Source: Chimonanthus salicifolius
Lineage: Eukaryota; Streptophyta; Magnoliopsida; Laurales; Calycanthaceae
Reading direction: 5' to 3'
Assembly (NCBI GenBank): GCA_013350335.1
Contig: CM023537.1
Location: forward strand, 13,334,884-13,398,883
DNA: 64,000 nt
A model generated the notes under the pieces. It searched no databases. It was not told the origin of the DNA and worked only from the letters and a program-made list of their open reading frames with translations. The position numbers were made by a program, and so were the translations under genes. Of this stretch, positions 1 through 12,400 are shown piece by piece. Positions within the stretch are counted from its first letter, which is position 1. The number at the start of each line of letters is the position of its first letter.

Positions 1-305
1 TGAGCCAAGAATATAAAAGCCCAAGTTTGTCTCAATAGTCCAAATTTGAGCCACCCTTATATAGTATATAATTTTCATTTTATTACATAACACGAAAAAC
101 TCTTTTTAAACTTAAAGAAACACGAACACGTATAAGCCCGCAAATACATTTCAATTTGAAATTGAACTCAGGCTCTACATAATCAAATTCCAGCCAGGCT
201 CAAGTTAACTCATGCCTGGGCTAAAGCTCTTGTCCTTCAATTACCATTTGGGCCTGAACTTGGTCAAACCCAAACTCGACCCAGCCCACCCAAGTTGCAG
301 CCCTA
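1..305. repeat. Old hAT-like element fragment ending in TTGCAGCCCTA
   Basis: An AT-rich stretch rich in GCCC/GGGC words that ends with TTGCAGCCCTA at about 294-304, the same terminus seen in the hAT element at 24,685-25,710. The matching piece is at about 9,617-10,175 in unit B, so it predates the duplication. Its left end is outside the window. Confidence 0.45.
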
Positions 306-769
306 GTTGAAAGTGTAATCTTAAAAAAGAATAAAGTTCGTCTTATCAAAATCATTCCACCATTCACACTAAATATAAAAATTCTATGCAGTGATAGCAG
401 ACAGTCATATACCAAAGTATAAAAATTCACAATTTAGATTTAGACGTTAAGACTACATTTAGACGAGGGGAGCAATTTTTAATGAATTCTCTTGTTAAAT
501 AATTCTTTTATAATTCAAAAGAAAAATGTACAAAGTAAAAATAAATAAAAAGATTAAAGGGGAAGAGAAAATCATGATTTCTCCTCTTTCTCTAAAAAAA
601 ATAAATTTAGACTTATTATGCACGACAAATGAAAATGCTGAAGTAATTCGTAACATTGTTTGGATCAATGGCCTTGTCATATTTAAGAATATCTCGTTCA
701 GATCAAAATGCAGGACTAAATGCTATTGTTATCTATCAGGTTTGAATAAGTTAAAACAAATGGTGAGAC

Positions 770-903
770 TAGGGGTATAAATATCAGTATCGGTCGATAT
801 ATTTCTCTTTCTTATTTTTTTTTTATTTTTTTTACAAAACCCATCAATATCGGCCGATATATCTGATATATATAAGTTTTCAAAATCGATATTTACACCC
901 CTG
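770..903. mobile_element. hAT MITE, ATATCGGCCGATAT family (134 bp)
   Basis: The ends are inverted repeats (TAGGGGTATAAAT left, ATTTACACCCCTG right). A perfect 8-bp target duplication GGTGAGAC flanks it at 762-769 and 904-911. The interior has the family motif TATCGGCCGATAT and a T-rich centre. There is no coding capacity. Confidence 0.9.
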
Positions 904-1230
904 GGTGAGACAGTAATTAATTTTAATATATTTAGATCTAATGAGTATCAATCACTTTTGATTTTTTTTAAAAAAATACTTTTTAATTTGTTTTATATCC
1001 CACTGTATGCAGCATGTTACATTAGCAAACTCCATGGATGGATTATTGTGGCAAAAAATGTACGTGTTTGAACCTACCCACCATCCAATCTGTTGCAATT
1101 TTAAGCTGAAGACGGGTACTTTTAAGTATATTTGTATGTAGAAAGTAAGGAGATATTAAAAATTTTAATAAAAAAAATGTATTTGATCTTTTTTCAACTT
1201 GTCATCATTTAAATAGTAAAAGATATATTA

Positions 1231-1393
1231 TATTGTAACTCAATTGGTTGTCTCTTGCCTCAAAAAGTGGGAGGTTGCGGGTTCGAGCCACATGGCCTAA
1301 ACTTGGTGTACTTAGGAATAATGGACTCACCCGTGGGGGTTTTGGGCTGGGTATCCTACGGTTTCCCACATAAATTCAAAAAAAAAAAAAAAA
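1231..1393 (+). mobile_element. tRNA-derived SINE, family 1
   Basis: Box A-like AACTCAATTGGTTG and box B-like GGGTTCGAGCC are followed by the body shared with the copy at 15,987-16,152 and by a poly(A) tail. It sits downstream of the last visible exon of copy A and is absent at the matching place in unit B (near 10,440-10,470), so it inserted after the duplication. Confidence 0.8.
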
Positions 1394-1465
1394 TACTGAT
1401 ATTTCTATATATATTTTATATATAATCTGTATATCCAATTCCATAGAATAAGAAATTGTACTCAC

Positions 1466-4400
1466 GTCATGAACTGCATCCCTGAGCATCCGCACCTGCT
1501 CCTCTGAGACACTCATCACCTGCCAAACAATAGAAATGATAATAAATTTCGTTAATTCAAAAGTCTCATATCGGTTGATTCAAAGAACAAATGAATCTAT
1601 ATAACATTTGAGGCGACTCAACCAAATCATTTCAATTTATTAAACAATGTTTCAGAGTAATATAAAAAGAAGAAAGATCATATTTTGATGGTAGAGCCCT
1701 TGTGAAAGGGTTGAGATGGTGTGAAATGGAAGATGAACAGACCTTTTTCAAGATTGTCCATGTAACACCTTCTGTGCAGGGGGGAGTAGTGAGAGAACCC
1801 ATGTATCTGTAATATTTTCCGCCACCCAATGTTATATGCCTGGGATCCACGATGCCAACCACTGAATTTCCTTCTTTTACATCAGCAATGTTACTAAGGT
1901 GACCCGTCAACTGAAAATACATAGAACATTCAGTACACCATAAATCATATGAAAACATTCAGTACACCATAAATCATATGAAGAAGAAAAAATATGACAG
2001 GATTTTACCCTTCATTTTATCTACAGTAAAAGCTCTAAAATTATTCATATGAGTTGGCAACTCGAACTTTCAAATTATTTTTTTAAGAATCCAAGACATC
2101 TCACTTGATTATGTTTGATAGGGTTGAAACTCGCCGAACCAAGTTTCAATAAATCCAAACCAACCGATGTCAAAAATTATTGAACCCGACTCAACCCAAC
2201 TCGATTTGTTGACCCGAGTTACTCAACAAGAGTGCTGTTTTATAACTTGGTGCACTCTAGTCGGATAGGGTCAAGTCGGGTTGCTTTTAAATTTCTTAAC
2301 CCAATCCAATCCAAGATACTAAAAAACATAACCTAAACTCATTGATTTCTTGAGCGAGGTCATGCGGATCGGGTTAAAATCCGACCTAAGTTTCACCCTT
2401 ACTCTTTGGACATGTATAAAGCTTCCAATCTGCACACACCGGGTACATAACAGCGGAATGTGACTCTTTTTGTGTTGAGGGGGTCTTGATTCCAAGACTT
2501 CCCGCAAACAACAAGAGATTTTGACAATCAAGTCAACTCCTCAAAGTTGAATTTCTAAATTAAAGTAGTGACTAATAACTCAATTGTGTCTCAATAGTTT
2601 GGTTGGTGCAAACATTTCTCTCCCTCTCTCTTATATTGTTGGTATGGGAACTACTTAAACTTTAAGAAATGATTAGGTACAGAAAAACTAACTATAATAT
2701 GATTACATTTATATTTTAAATTTTAAATTTTACAAATTGATAATAGAAGTACAGTAAAAGCTCCATAATGTAATATGGTTGGGACCCTACTCCATATATT
2801 ACATTATAAAGGTTATTAAATTAGAGAGAATAAGAGTATTCTTTTTTAAAAACTCCTTAAAACTCTCTCCCATAACTAAAACATCGTTTGAACTTTTCTC
2901 CTTGAGAAAAAAACACTCTTTTCGGCTTCCACAGACTTGGTAGACCATCCAGCCAGAGCGACAAATCTCCTTACCCAGGTTCTGCATTGGCATCTGACAA
3001 TCTCACTCTGTCAAGCATTGCCATCCGAATTGCAGCCACAACCTCCTCAACTGCCCAGGAGAGGAGGAGGTTTCATTCGTCCCAAATGAGGAACATATCA
3101 TCGCCGAGCACCTCCTCAACTATCCAAGAAGTTCCTCGAGTGACCCCTGCTGAAGTAATGCGACTAGCACAGTCACTAGAAAATTTCTGGCACAAACAGT
3201 GTGACACAAATGTTGATTTCCTTTCCACTCTTCAGCCAATGAAAGACAAGATCGACATTATGAGAATGAGCAAGCTTATCCAGAAGTCTATCTCGGATTA
3301 CTATTCTGGAGTTTAGATGATGTAGTTTGTAAGGTTTTTAGCCACTTTTGCAGTAATTTTGTATTCTTAATATATGTAATATTAATTTATAAAATGGTTA
3401 GGGCAATACATTTTTTATTTTGAATGTATTGAGTAATGAGTTCGAGAAATTTATTACATTTGAATAGGCTCAAATCGAGACCAGTTGTAGATATTATTAT
3501 AAACAAGTTATAACTTTTTAGAGTACTACACTACAGAGAATTTACTGTATAAGATTTTGGGATTCATTTGGACATCATAAAACTCTAAACCATACATTTG
3601 GATCATTCAATCCAATCGTTATACCTTTCTGTAGATGATTCTTCCATTGATGAAACATATAATGCAGTGAAACTAACCTCGTATCGCATCTTTGTAATTG
3701 TAAAATTGAATCACCACATGCATGTTTAGAAAATACATATTTATTTCATTATAATCATCCCTACATCATCATTTTTCCTATTTAAAAATATAGTACACAT
3801 TGGTTTGAACTTTGAAGTAGATACATCACAGCCTTTAATACATGAGAAAACTTACCATTTAAAAAGTAGGTGCTGTCATCATAGTATGCAAGGTTTATGA
3901 ACTATATTTTTTGAAATGGTATTAGATTTATTTTAGTATAAAAATATCTTAAATAAGAGTAAAGACTTTAATGGCCAAAGTTAAAAATTGAATTTCTATA
4001 GTTTGAAATGAATGTTAAAAATTTGTGTTCAAGTTCAACTACCTACCCTTATAAATTTGAATCAAATAAATAAAATATTTTAAAAATAAAATGTTATAAC
4101 TAATAAATACTTGATCAAACACAACAATTGTGCAATATCAAGCTCATCATTATTATCATCATCGGTCAGTATCTTATCAAGCTATTTAGAAAAATAGCTT
4201 GGCAGCACAAAATAATTTTTTTTTATTTGAAATAAATAATGCACAGTAACCCTTTTCTTTTTTGAACGTAGGGTAAGTATATAATCACTCAAAAGAGGAG
4301 AAAACAAGCCCTAAAAACACAATGAAAGAGTAGAGACCAGGCCAGACAAGGAAAATAAACATAAGAAAAATGGACTAGAGAGGGACACAACCCTTGACGG

Positions 4401-5676
4401 GGAAAGACTAGCTCAAAGAAGACCACCCAAAACAGGGAGAGCTGACAAGAGCTGGGACCAAAGACAAGAGGAAAACACACATATATTGGGATTTAGTGTA
4501 TTTAATTACTTATACTTTTTAACACCTCTAGTAAGAGATTCTCACCTTTTAATATATTGTCAGTTATATGAATGAAAAAAAATTTAAATCTATATGTATA
4601 TCAAGATGGAAGACCACTTGATTATCTCAATCCTTAAGCTTAGGCGGCCACGATCGACTGCTATAATATTCAGACTAACTTCGAATAGATCGAAAGACTA
4701 GAAATCCTCTAATCTTATTTAGAGAGAAACTGAAATACAATTAAAGAAAGTACATAAAGAAGAAAGAAAGAGAGACCTCAGAGATAAATGGATCTTGTCG
4801 GCCCAACTTATACAGAACTCCGACGGCGGCAATCTTCTTATCGACGCTCTCATGGACCATATGAACCTCAAGAGCGTACCTGCAATGCCACAAACCAAGT
4901 TTGGATTCTGAATGAATGGATCAACTAAAAATTTCAGGTAAAAATCAAGAACCATAAATCATACATACATTACAAGCAAATCATACTGAAATAAAATCAG
5001 AAGAAGTATAAGCTAATAGGCGGAGAAGTCACCTCCAGCCATCAATGGTGTGCTCAGAAGGTGAGTGCCAATGGCACTGCTTGAGTGTGTATTCAGTTCC
5101 ATTAACATTAATTGTTCCTGCTCCTTCTTCCCATTTAAGCTGAACACAATCAAACAAACCAATTTTTGTAAAAGAAAAAAGAAAAAAGAAAACAATAGGT
5201 CGTGTTTAAAGAGAGATTCTTCAGATTTCCTCCAATCTTTTCATAATCCTTATACTATCTTACCATAATATCATGACCCCTATTCACCAAACTTGCATTG
5301 GATGGCTTGTATCTCCTGTTTAGCCCCGCTAAATGGCGAATCACCTTCACCTTCTCGTCCAACAAATTAATGGGTGATTGCATTTTCCCCTTTCCACAAG
5401 CAGACCACTCCTTATGAATTTCATCCCAATTCTCGGGGCCAGTTTCACTACCTTCAACGTAATGGAACTCGTGTTCATCCCCTGAACAAATCAGAAGAAA
5501 AATATGTCAATCGCAGAAGAGCATCAACTCAAATATATAATAAATAAATAAAATAAATAAAAGTTTGTGTTTTCTGTTTTGTATCTCTCACCAACTTCCT
5601 CAGAAGATGCTGGCTTCGAATGGAAGAGAAAGAAGACAAGAAGTGTAGCAACAAGGATTTGGTTTTTCAGACCCAT
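1466..5676 (-). CDS. Alpha carbonic anhydrase, copy A (3' exon beyond window)
   Basis: Secreted zinc enzyme that interconverts CO2 and bicarbonate. Exons read on the minus strand: 5676-5592, 5481-5264, 5139-5033, 4879-4777, 1910-1743 and 1519-1466. All junctions are GT/AG and the phases fit, giving 245 codons so far. The start has a hydrophobic signal peptide ([18 protein letters not shown], cleavage likely near residue 25). Exon 3 holds [10 protein letters not shown], which supplies two zinc-binding histidines; exon 4 holds LEVHMVH with the third. NRGHDIM carries the His64-like proton shuttle, and [14 protein letters not shown] in exon 5 is the substrate-pocket strand. The two conserved cysteines (ACGKGK, PPCTEG) can form the usual disulphide. 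N-glycosylation sequons NAS and NGT are present. By comparison with copy B one short final exon is missing, and it should lie left of position 1. Intron 4 is about 2.9 kb and contains a pogo-like element. Confidence 0.93.
1925..1982. repeat. 29-bp tandem duplication in intron 4 of copy A
   Basis: The unit AACATTCAGTACACC... appears twice with a 29-base period, just upstream of the exon 5 acceptor. Unit B has only one copy. Confidence 0.8.
2398..2530 (-). repeat. SINE family 2 fragment
   Basis: A minus-oriented piece of the dispersed family whose 3' half reads GGTGTGTATGGATAG... elsewhere (for example 28,294-28,461). Similar reversed fragments occur near 13,730, 15,600, 15,780 and 30,220. It is diverged and no target duplication was found. 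Confidence 0.5.
2752..3547 (+). mobile_element. pogo/Tigger-like element in intron 4 of alpha-CA copy A
   Basis: The left end TACAGTAAAAGCTCC and the right end TTTACTGTA are inverted and flanked by TA on both sides (2750-2751 and 3548-3549), as expected for Tc1/mariner-pogo elements. The left terminus resembles the plant pogo-like MITEs I recall (Emigrant/Lemi1 type). The element is about 796 bp and holds a 109-codon open frame in its middle. It is absent from unit B, although a larger 1.9-kb difference there means deletion in B cannot be excluded. Confidence 0.75.
2987..3316 (+). pseudogene. Probable pogo-like transposase C-terminal remnant
   Basis: An open frame of 109 codons without an ATG (it opens at TTG) and with no in-frame start just upstream. 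The C-terminal half ([16 protein letters not shown] to [12 protein letters not shown]) looks like a real helical protein segment, whereas the N-terminal half is Ser/Thr-rich. No DDE catalytic residues are recognisable. The assignment rests mainly on its position inside pogo-like inverted repeats. Most likely it is the tail of a deleted transposase gene. Confidence 0.45.
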
Positions 5677-5744
5677 CTTCAATCTTCTTCTTCCTCAACT
5701 TCAACTTCTTGTGTAAACTTGAGATTTAATTAGCTTACGATAGA

Positions 5745-5752
5745 TATAAATA
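5745..5752 (-). promoter_or_regulatory. Candidate TATA box of alpha-CA copy A
   Basis: On the minus strand TATTTATA lies about 70 bases upstream of the copy A start codon, a plausible core promoter distance. Copy B has a weaker TATTTTTA at the matching place (about 13,202-13,209). There is no experimental support. Confidence 0.35.
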
Positions 5753-6559
5753 CCCGATCAAAGGAAGGAAGATGGTAAGGAAAAAATTTCGTCGAAGAAG
5801 ACAGATCTGCCAGTCGTCACTGAGCAAAGGAAGCAAGATGATAGGAAAAGATTTCGTCGAAGGAAGGGAATTGATTTGGATTTTGGACTGTTATTTTTTA
5901 GCGTCACCACTTCCATTTAAGCATATATAAAATTATAAATAAAAGACTAATTTAGAAGCAAATGATCTGTCTTTCTAAACAGAGGTGCATATATTTGGAT
6001 TCAAAACCTGCCATGTCTGGACGTGGGTCAGGCCTAAAGTCAACGATCTCGGAATATTAATTACCATTAATAATATCGAGATATTTTTAAATTTTTGAAT
6101 TTTTACTAGAAAATTAACCAAAAAATCTTGCAAAAAATATAATATTTAAAAAAAATAAAAATATCAATATGAAATTTATCAGTATTCTACCAAAAATTTA
6201 TTAGGATATTATCGCAATATTATTATTTATCGAGAATTTACCGCAATGTAGATAAATCTCTAGATATTAACGGCAATTGATATTTTACCGATAAAAATAT
6301 GATCAATTTAAAAATATCGGAGACGTTTATGAGTATAAATTATGACATTGGTACTCCAGCCATATTTGTGTTTGATTGCAAACACAGTACCTATCGTTGA
6401 TACACCTATATTAATACCTACAATCGACAACTTCATACTATTTAAGTTCACAAATCAAAGAGAGTCTCTGTAAAAATAAGAAAAAAAAAAATGTAAGTGT
6501 GATGGGAGGCACGAGTGCATTTTGATGATGCCCATGTTGATCAGGAAGTCTATCGGCTT

Positions 6560-7215
6560 TCATAAAGAAATATCGGCAATATTTACGAGATGTATGAGTC
6601 CAAAATAACGGTTGATATTCAGAATTTAAAATAAAACAAAATCAAAATCGGTGCTGGATCCCACCAATATATTGGCCGATATTTGGCTATATCGGCGTTG
6701 ATATCAACAGATATTATGTATTTTTTCCAGAATTTTAAAAAAAAAAATCTATGTTTTGTTTTTTTTTTTTAAAAACAGTTAAGAATAGATTTTCATTAAA
6801 AAAGAGAATCATACAATATAAAGAAAAGAGGGAGAGAGCCTATTAGAAATAGGCCCCCCACCCACAGAAAGAAGAACAAAAAAACAACGACAATAAAATG
6901 TAGAAGCCCCCGTCCCACTAGAAGCCCAAAAGGGAAAGCTGCTAACTGTCCGGGGTAAAAAAGGTGCCACGAGTAGCCCCTTCGACGCCATTTTTAGCAA
7001 GGAAGTCCGCCACCCTATTTGCAGACCTACTAATTTGAGTAAAGGATACTTCTAAGCCCGATGTTAATTCCTTAATCTAGATAAAATAAAAAATAAAACC
7101 AACCAATATTTGAAAAAAAAAATTAAAAAGAGGAGAGAGAATAGTATCGGCCAATATTCAATATCACTAATATCAACCGATATCTTGTCTAGGTGAATTT
7201 TGAAACCGTTTCTGG
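6560..7215. mobile_element. ATCGGCC-family hAT element interrupted by a LINE
   Basis: The parts on either side of 6,758-7,085 carry the family's motifs (ATATTGGCCGATATTT, TATCGGCC, AACCGATATC) and its AGATAAAATAAAA and AAGAGGAGAGAGA segments in the same order as the complete element at 7,929-8,313. Its termini are too worn to define a target duplication. Confidence 0.6.
6758..7085 (-). mobile_element. 5'-truncated LINE with RNase H tail
   Basis: On the minus strand the frame ending near 6,958 reads SANRVADFLAKNG, the C-terminal end of the RNase H domain of plant L1-type retrotransposons, and closes with TPDS and a stop. It is followed by a 3' untranslated region and a poly(A) run (T-run at about 6,758-6,770 on the plus strand). 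It matches the tail of the longer LINE at 61,161-62,206 ([13 protein letters not shown]). It is truncated at its 5' end and inactive. Confidence 0.8.
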
Positions 7216-7298
7216 GACTCTCAAACCCTCTATCCACTGCCTCAAATTAAATTGCAAGAGGATCTTGATTTAAAAATGTTCAGAAAAAAATTTATATC

Positions 7299-7301
<3 letters not shown>

Positions 7302-7339
<38 letters not shown>
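7302..7339. repeat. (TA)n microsatellite
   Basis: Pure alternating TA of about 38 bases. Confidence 0.98.
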
Positions 7340-7342
<3 letters not shown>

Positions 7343-7928
7343 CGTTTCCGTGGAATGAGAAGCATGTAAAATATGCAGAACTTTGGCGTAGAAAAATATA
7401 TCTTATTTAATGATTTTATTTTATAAAATGAATAATTCATTGTAGAGTGTTAAAAGTATAATTTATGTGACTGAGTGTGAGTTCAAAATTGAGTAGAATA
7501 ACTTGGCAAGTTTATTACTCTTTTTAAATAATTAGTGATTCACTTGACTCATTTAGATCGAGTTAACTTGAGTGATTTGAATCACGTTAACTACCTTTTA
7601 AACTATATTATGAATATTTTTTTAAATAATATGGATATCTCTGCTCCACATTAGAGGTGAAATTTATCCCACGGATACAAGAAATAACTGGCTAACTTCA
7701 TGTATCAAATAAACTCATGTGAAGTTGAACCCAAAACCTCTAATCTAATCCCAAAAGATTACATTGTGAATTTCTGAAAGCCTTAAAAACATTTTCAGAT
7801 TCAGTCTGAGAAAAAGGTTTTAAAACTAAATCTGGTCATTTCTGCCAATATAGATTTTTTTTTTTTAAACCCCAAAAACCTAACTATATATTATTTGGAC
7901 CTAAACATAAGGAGCACAATGGGTAAGT

Positions 7929-8313
7929 CAGGGGTAACGATATATATCAATTTTTAAGCACCATATTATATCAGCTGATATGTATTATACTCGTGGTACA
8001 CACTATTTCTCGGCCGATATATATCGATCCGATATATGCAATATGATTAATATCGGTCTTTTTCAAAAAAAAATAAAAAAATGGTGGTGGGCCCGGGTCG
8101 ATATCTCGGCCGATATCGGACCAATACTGCCGATATTTACGTTTTCAATTTTTTTTTAAAAAAAATCCTGTTTCCTTTTGGATTATTTATTTATTTTTTA
8201 ATTCAGATAAAATAAAATAATAATAAAAATACCGATATTTAAAAAAGAAAACAAAAGAAGAGAGAGAAACTTATCAGGCCGATATCTCCGCCAAACCGAA
8301 TTTCACACCCCTG
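7929..8313. mobile_element. hAT element, ATATCGGCCGATAT family (385 bp)
   Basis: It begins CAGGGGTAACGATA and ends TTTCACACCCCTG, with a perfect 8-bp target duplication GGGTAAGT at 7,921-7,928 and 8,314-8,321. The interior contains repeated TCGGCCGATAT words and a purine-rich AAGAAGAGAGAGA segment near the right end. Non-coding. Confidence 0.92.
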
Positions 8314-9427
8314 GGGTAAGTAATCATAATTGTAAATCATAGAGATATTTATGAACTGTCAAATTCAATTATAAGTATCGATCTAAATTAATGACTTTAA
8401 TGATAGTATTATTCAATATAATAAATAATTATATATTTAATTTTTCCACGATAAAAATAGCTCTCAACCTAATTTAGGTCCATTTCGATTGAGATTGGTC
8501 CTTCTTGATCGACATTGACCCAGTTACCTTTACTGCTTTAAAAAACTGAATCGCATAAAGCACCAAAATTAGCTTCATTATTTTATTTCTTTTCTTAATA
8601 CCGACGTGTGTAAACCTCACAATCAGTATACATCAGTTTAAATTTATGGAGAGTGACCGATTGAAGTTGAGCATGAACTGAAGATAGAAGCCAAAATTAA
8701 CTCAATTGTTAACTGAGAATAGAAGCCATCATCAACTCAACATGGAGCTTGATCTGATTGAGGATCTACTGATTTAAGCCATTATCATTCTATACCAATG
8801 TTGTCAAACAGTCCTGGACCATGTCCCAGCTGAAACACCAGTCAAATCATTCAAAAATTTGTTTGAGTTAAAAACAATTAAAAATAGGTTGTGCCCTTAG
8901 GTTCAATCCAGTTTATCTAATAAACTGGTGACCAATGAGTTAAAAATCCTTATAAACTCATGACCCGTTTGAGAAACTTTAGAATTTCAATATTATTTTT
9001 TTGGATATTAACTAACATTCAGTGCTTGATTTATTTTAGATATTAATTAGCAATGATGTCTTAGATGATATTTTGGATTATCCAAAAATATTTAACGACA
9101 GTCAAACCCAGTTGAACCTTATTTAACCTATCATTTATCCAAGATGAATCGCTTCATGAACCGAGTTTTAAAACATTGATCTATACTTTAAAAAAAAATG
9201 GATATAAAAGATTGCAGTTATCTGACAAACGCATGGCTGGCTGTAATTTCAATTAGAATATTGAAACTCAACAATAGAATCATAACAAATAATTTCTGTA
9301 ATAATTTTTTTCTATTTCCTCTTCTAAACATTTTTTCCTTTATTTTAGAGCCACAAATGAGATTGTCAACACCAAGAAGCTTTCACCAGAATTGTTCCCA
9401 TCTTCAAGAAAAAGGTCTCTCTTCCTG

Positions 9428-12400
9428 TCAAGCACCATTTTTTCGTCGACTGTAGAAGTGAACCATCCTATTGTTGGTAAGCTGTGTTGGTCTTGAATTC
9501 TTCTCGAAGCCCTGAAATAAGAAATCAGAGAGCTGTTGAATGAACAAAGTATAAAGAAATAATGATCAAGATCAGTCGACCGAAAGAAATATATTAGGCC
9601 CAATTTAGAATTCAGCTGGGTTTTGAGCCTAGTACATAAAGGGTCAAGTTTGTCCCAAAAATCCAAATTTGAGCCACATTTATAATATATTAATACAATA
9701 CATTCTTTTTAGACTCAAAAGAAACCCCAGCCCGAATAAAGCTGCAAATACATTTCGATTTAAAATTGAACTTGGGCTCTAACAGGGGTATAAATCTCAA
9801 CTAATACTGTGCATATCGACCAGAGATAAAATACCTTGGTGGCCGAGATCTCGGCCGATATTTATATTTTTTTTATTTTCTTTTTAAAAAAAAGCTTTTT
9901 TATTTTTATTTTTAAATGATTTTTTTCAAAAGAAAAGGGCACCGAGATTTTTTTAAAAAAAATTGAAAAGAGAGAAAAAACTCAGCCGATACGAAAATTC
10001 GGCCAAAATCTCGGTTCGGCCGAATTTTCAACCCCTAGACTCTACATAATCAAATTCAGGCCAGGCTCAAGTAAACTAATGCCTGGGCTCAAGCTCTTGT
10101 CTTTAAATTATCATTTGAGTCTGGACTTGTACAAAGTACAAAACTCAACCCAGCCCATCAAAGTTGCAGCCCTAGTTGAAAGTATAATTGTAGAAGAATA
10201 AATAGTTTATAATTTGTTTTATACTTATAGCATGGATGGACTATTGTGGCAAAAAATGTACGTGTTTGAACCTTTTCCCATTGACTTTGGAAACTAGAGA
10301 CTGTGTGTATGTTTGAAATTTTAAGCTTAAGAGGGGGTATATTTTGTATATTTGGATGTAAAAAATATGGAAATATCAAAAAAAATTATTAAAAAACATT
10401 GTAGTTGATTTCGTTGTCTGCTTGTCATCATTTAAATATTAAAAAATATACTATACATTTTATTATATTAAAAATATCGGTATTTCTATATACGATCTGT
10501 ATATAAAATACCATAGAATCAGAAATTGTACTTACATCATGAACCGCTGACCTCAACAACTTCACCTGTGCCGGTGAGACTGTCATCACCTGCCAAAGAA
10601 TAAAAATAATAATAAACATAGTTAATTCAAGAGTCTCACGTCAGTTAATTTAAGAAAAGAAAATGAATCCATATAATATTTGAACTTTTGAAGTACTCTT
10701 CTAGGAACGACTTATTTTTTAGAGTGAGTTTTACTTTAAAAATATCATCGAATCAAGATTTTTTTACACATAATGACTCACCCACCATTTCAAATTTATT
10801 AAACAATGCTTCAGAGTTCAGAGTACTATAAAAAGAAGAAAGATCATAATCTGACGGTGTGGCCCTTGTGATGAAGGGTTGAGATAGTGTGAATGACCTT
10901 TTTCAAGATTGTCCATGTAACTCCTTCTGTGCAGGGGGGAGCAGTGAGAGAACCCATGTATCTGTAATATTTTCCGCCACCCAATGTTATATGCCTGGGA
11001 TCCACGATGCCAACCACTGAATTTCCTTCTTCTATATTTTCAATGCTAGTAAAGTGACCTGTCAACTAAAATGCATAGAACATTAAGCACACCATTATCA
11101 TATGAAGAAGAAAAAATATGACAGGATTTGACCCTTCATTTTATCTACAATAAAAGCTCTAAAATTATTCATGTGAGTTGGTAACTCGAACTTTCAAATT
11201 ATTTTTTTAAGAATCCAAGACATCTCACTTGATTACTGTTTAATAGGGCTGAAACTCGGGTCGAGTCGGATTTTAATAAATCCAAATCAACCCATGTCAA
11301 AAATTATTGAACCCGACTCGACCTGGCCTGATTTGTTGACCCGAGTTACTCAACTCGGCCCAAATTTCTGACCTGACTCAACACGAGTGCTAATATCAAA
11401 CTCATCATTATTATCATCGTCGGTCACTATCTCATTTATTTAGAGTCCACTCTACAAATTCTTCTAGTCTAATTAACTCTATCAATAACCTATAGTGTAT
11501 ATCAAGCTATTAAGAAAAATACTCTGATCGCCCCAAATCCTTTTTATGTAGAAATAAAATTTTCTTATTTGAAATAAACATTGCATGGAAACCCTTAATA
11601 ATACATGGACACATCTAAATATATAAATTGATAAATTGGTTAAAAGAAGAGGAAAACACACGTATGTTGGGATTTATTGTGTATTTAATTACTTACCTCT
11701 AGTGAAATATCTCACCTTCTACATTGGTAAAGCTCAACTAGTTGGTTTCAAGAAGGAGGTTGTATATTCGAGCCCCCATAGCTTAACATTGGTGTGCCTT
11801 AGGGGTAGTGGGCTCATCCGTGGGGGTTTTAGTAGAAAAAAAAATCTCACCTTTAAATATATTATCAATTATATGAATGAAAAAAAATTAAAATCTATAT
11901 GTATATCAAGGTGGAAGACCACTCGATTATCTCAATCCTTAAGCTTACGTCTCCACGATTTGACTGCTAGAATATTCAGACTAACTTTGAACAGATCGAA
12001 GAATAATGAAGAGACTCTCTAATTTTATTTATATAGAAACTGAAATACAAATAAAGAAAGTAAATAAAGAGAAAAAAGAGAGAGACCTCATAGATAAATG
12101 GATCTTGTCGCCCTAATGTATACAGAACTCCGACGGCGGCAATCTTCTTATCGACGCTCTCATGGACCATATGAACCTCAAGAGCGTACCTGCAATGCCA
12201 CAAACCAAGTTTGGATTCTGAATGAATGGATCAACTAAAAATTTCAAATAAAAAATAAGAACCATAAATCATAGATTCATTACAAGCAAATTATACTGAA
12301 ATAAAATCAGAAGAAGTATAATCTAATAGGGCAGAGAAGGCACCTCCTGCCATCAATGGTATGCTCAGAAGGTGAGTGCCAATGGCACTGCTTGAGTGTG

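Larger units (their letters stand above)
1..6025. repeat. Segmental duplication unit A (carries alpha-CA copy A)
   Basis: The stretch is collinear with about 9,590-13,450. Shared blocks include the opening segment (position 1 matches about 9,617), the sequence around 1,031 (matching about 10,230), every carbonic anhydrase exon, the intron sequence around 4,128 (matching about 11,390), and the promoter-side sequence up to about 6,025 (matching about 13,450). The units differ by insertions. Unit A alone has a SINE at about 1,231 and about 1.9 kb of intron 4 sequence that includes a pogo-like element. The duplication continues beyond the left edge, because the last exon of copy A is not in the window. 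Confidence 0.9.
5960..9427. other. Spacer between the two carbonic anhydrase genes
   Basis: No gene was seen. The stretch holds an AT-rich region at about 6,030-6,330 with repeated AATATCGAGATATT-like words, a disrupted ATCGGCC-family element with a LINE fragment inside it (about 6,560-7,215), a TA microsatellite (7,302-7,339) and a complete hAT MITE (7,929-8,313). The remainder (about 8,330-9,420) shows no recognisable structure. Confidence 0.7.

Noticed and set aside
770..8313. CRISPR-like regularly recurring short palindromes (ATCGGCCGATAT)
   Set aside because: Spacing is irregular, spacers are not unique, and the words lie within elements that have inverted ends and 8-bp duplications in a plant genome.
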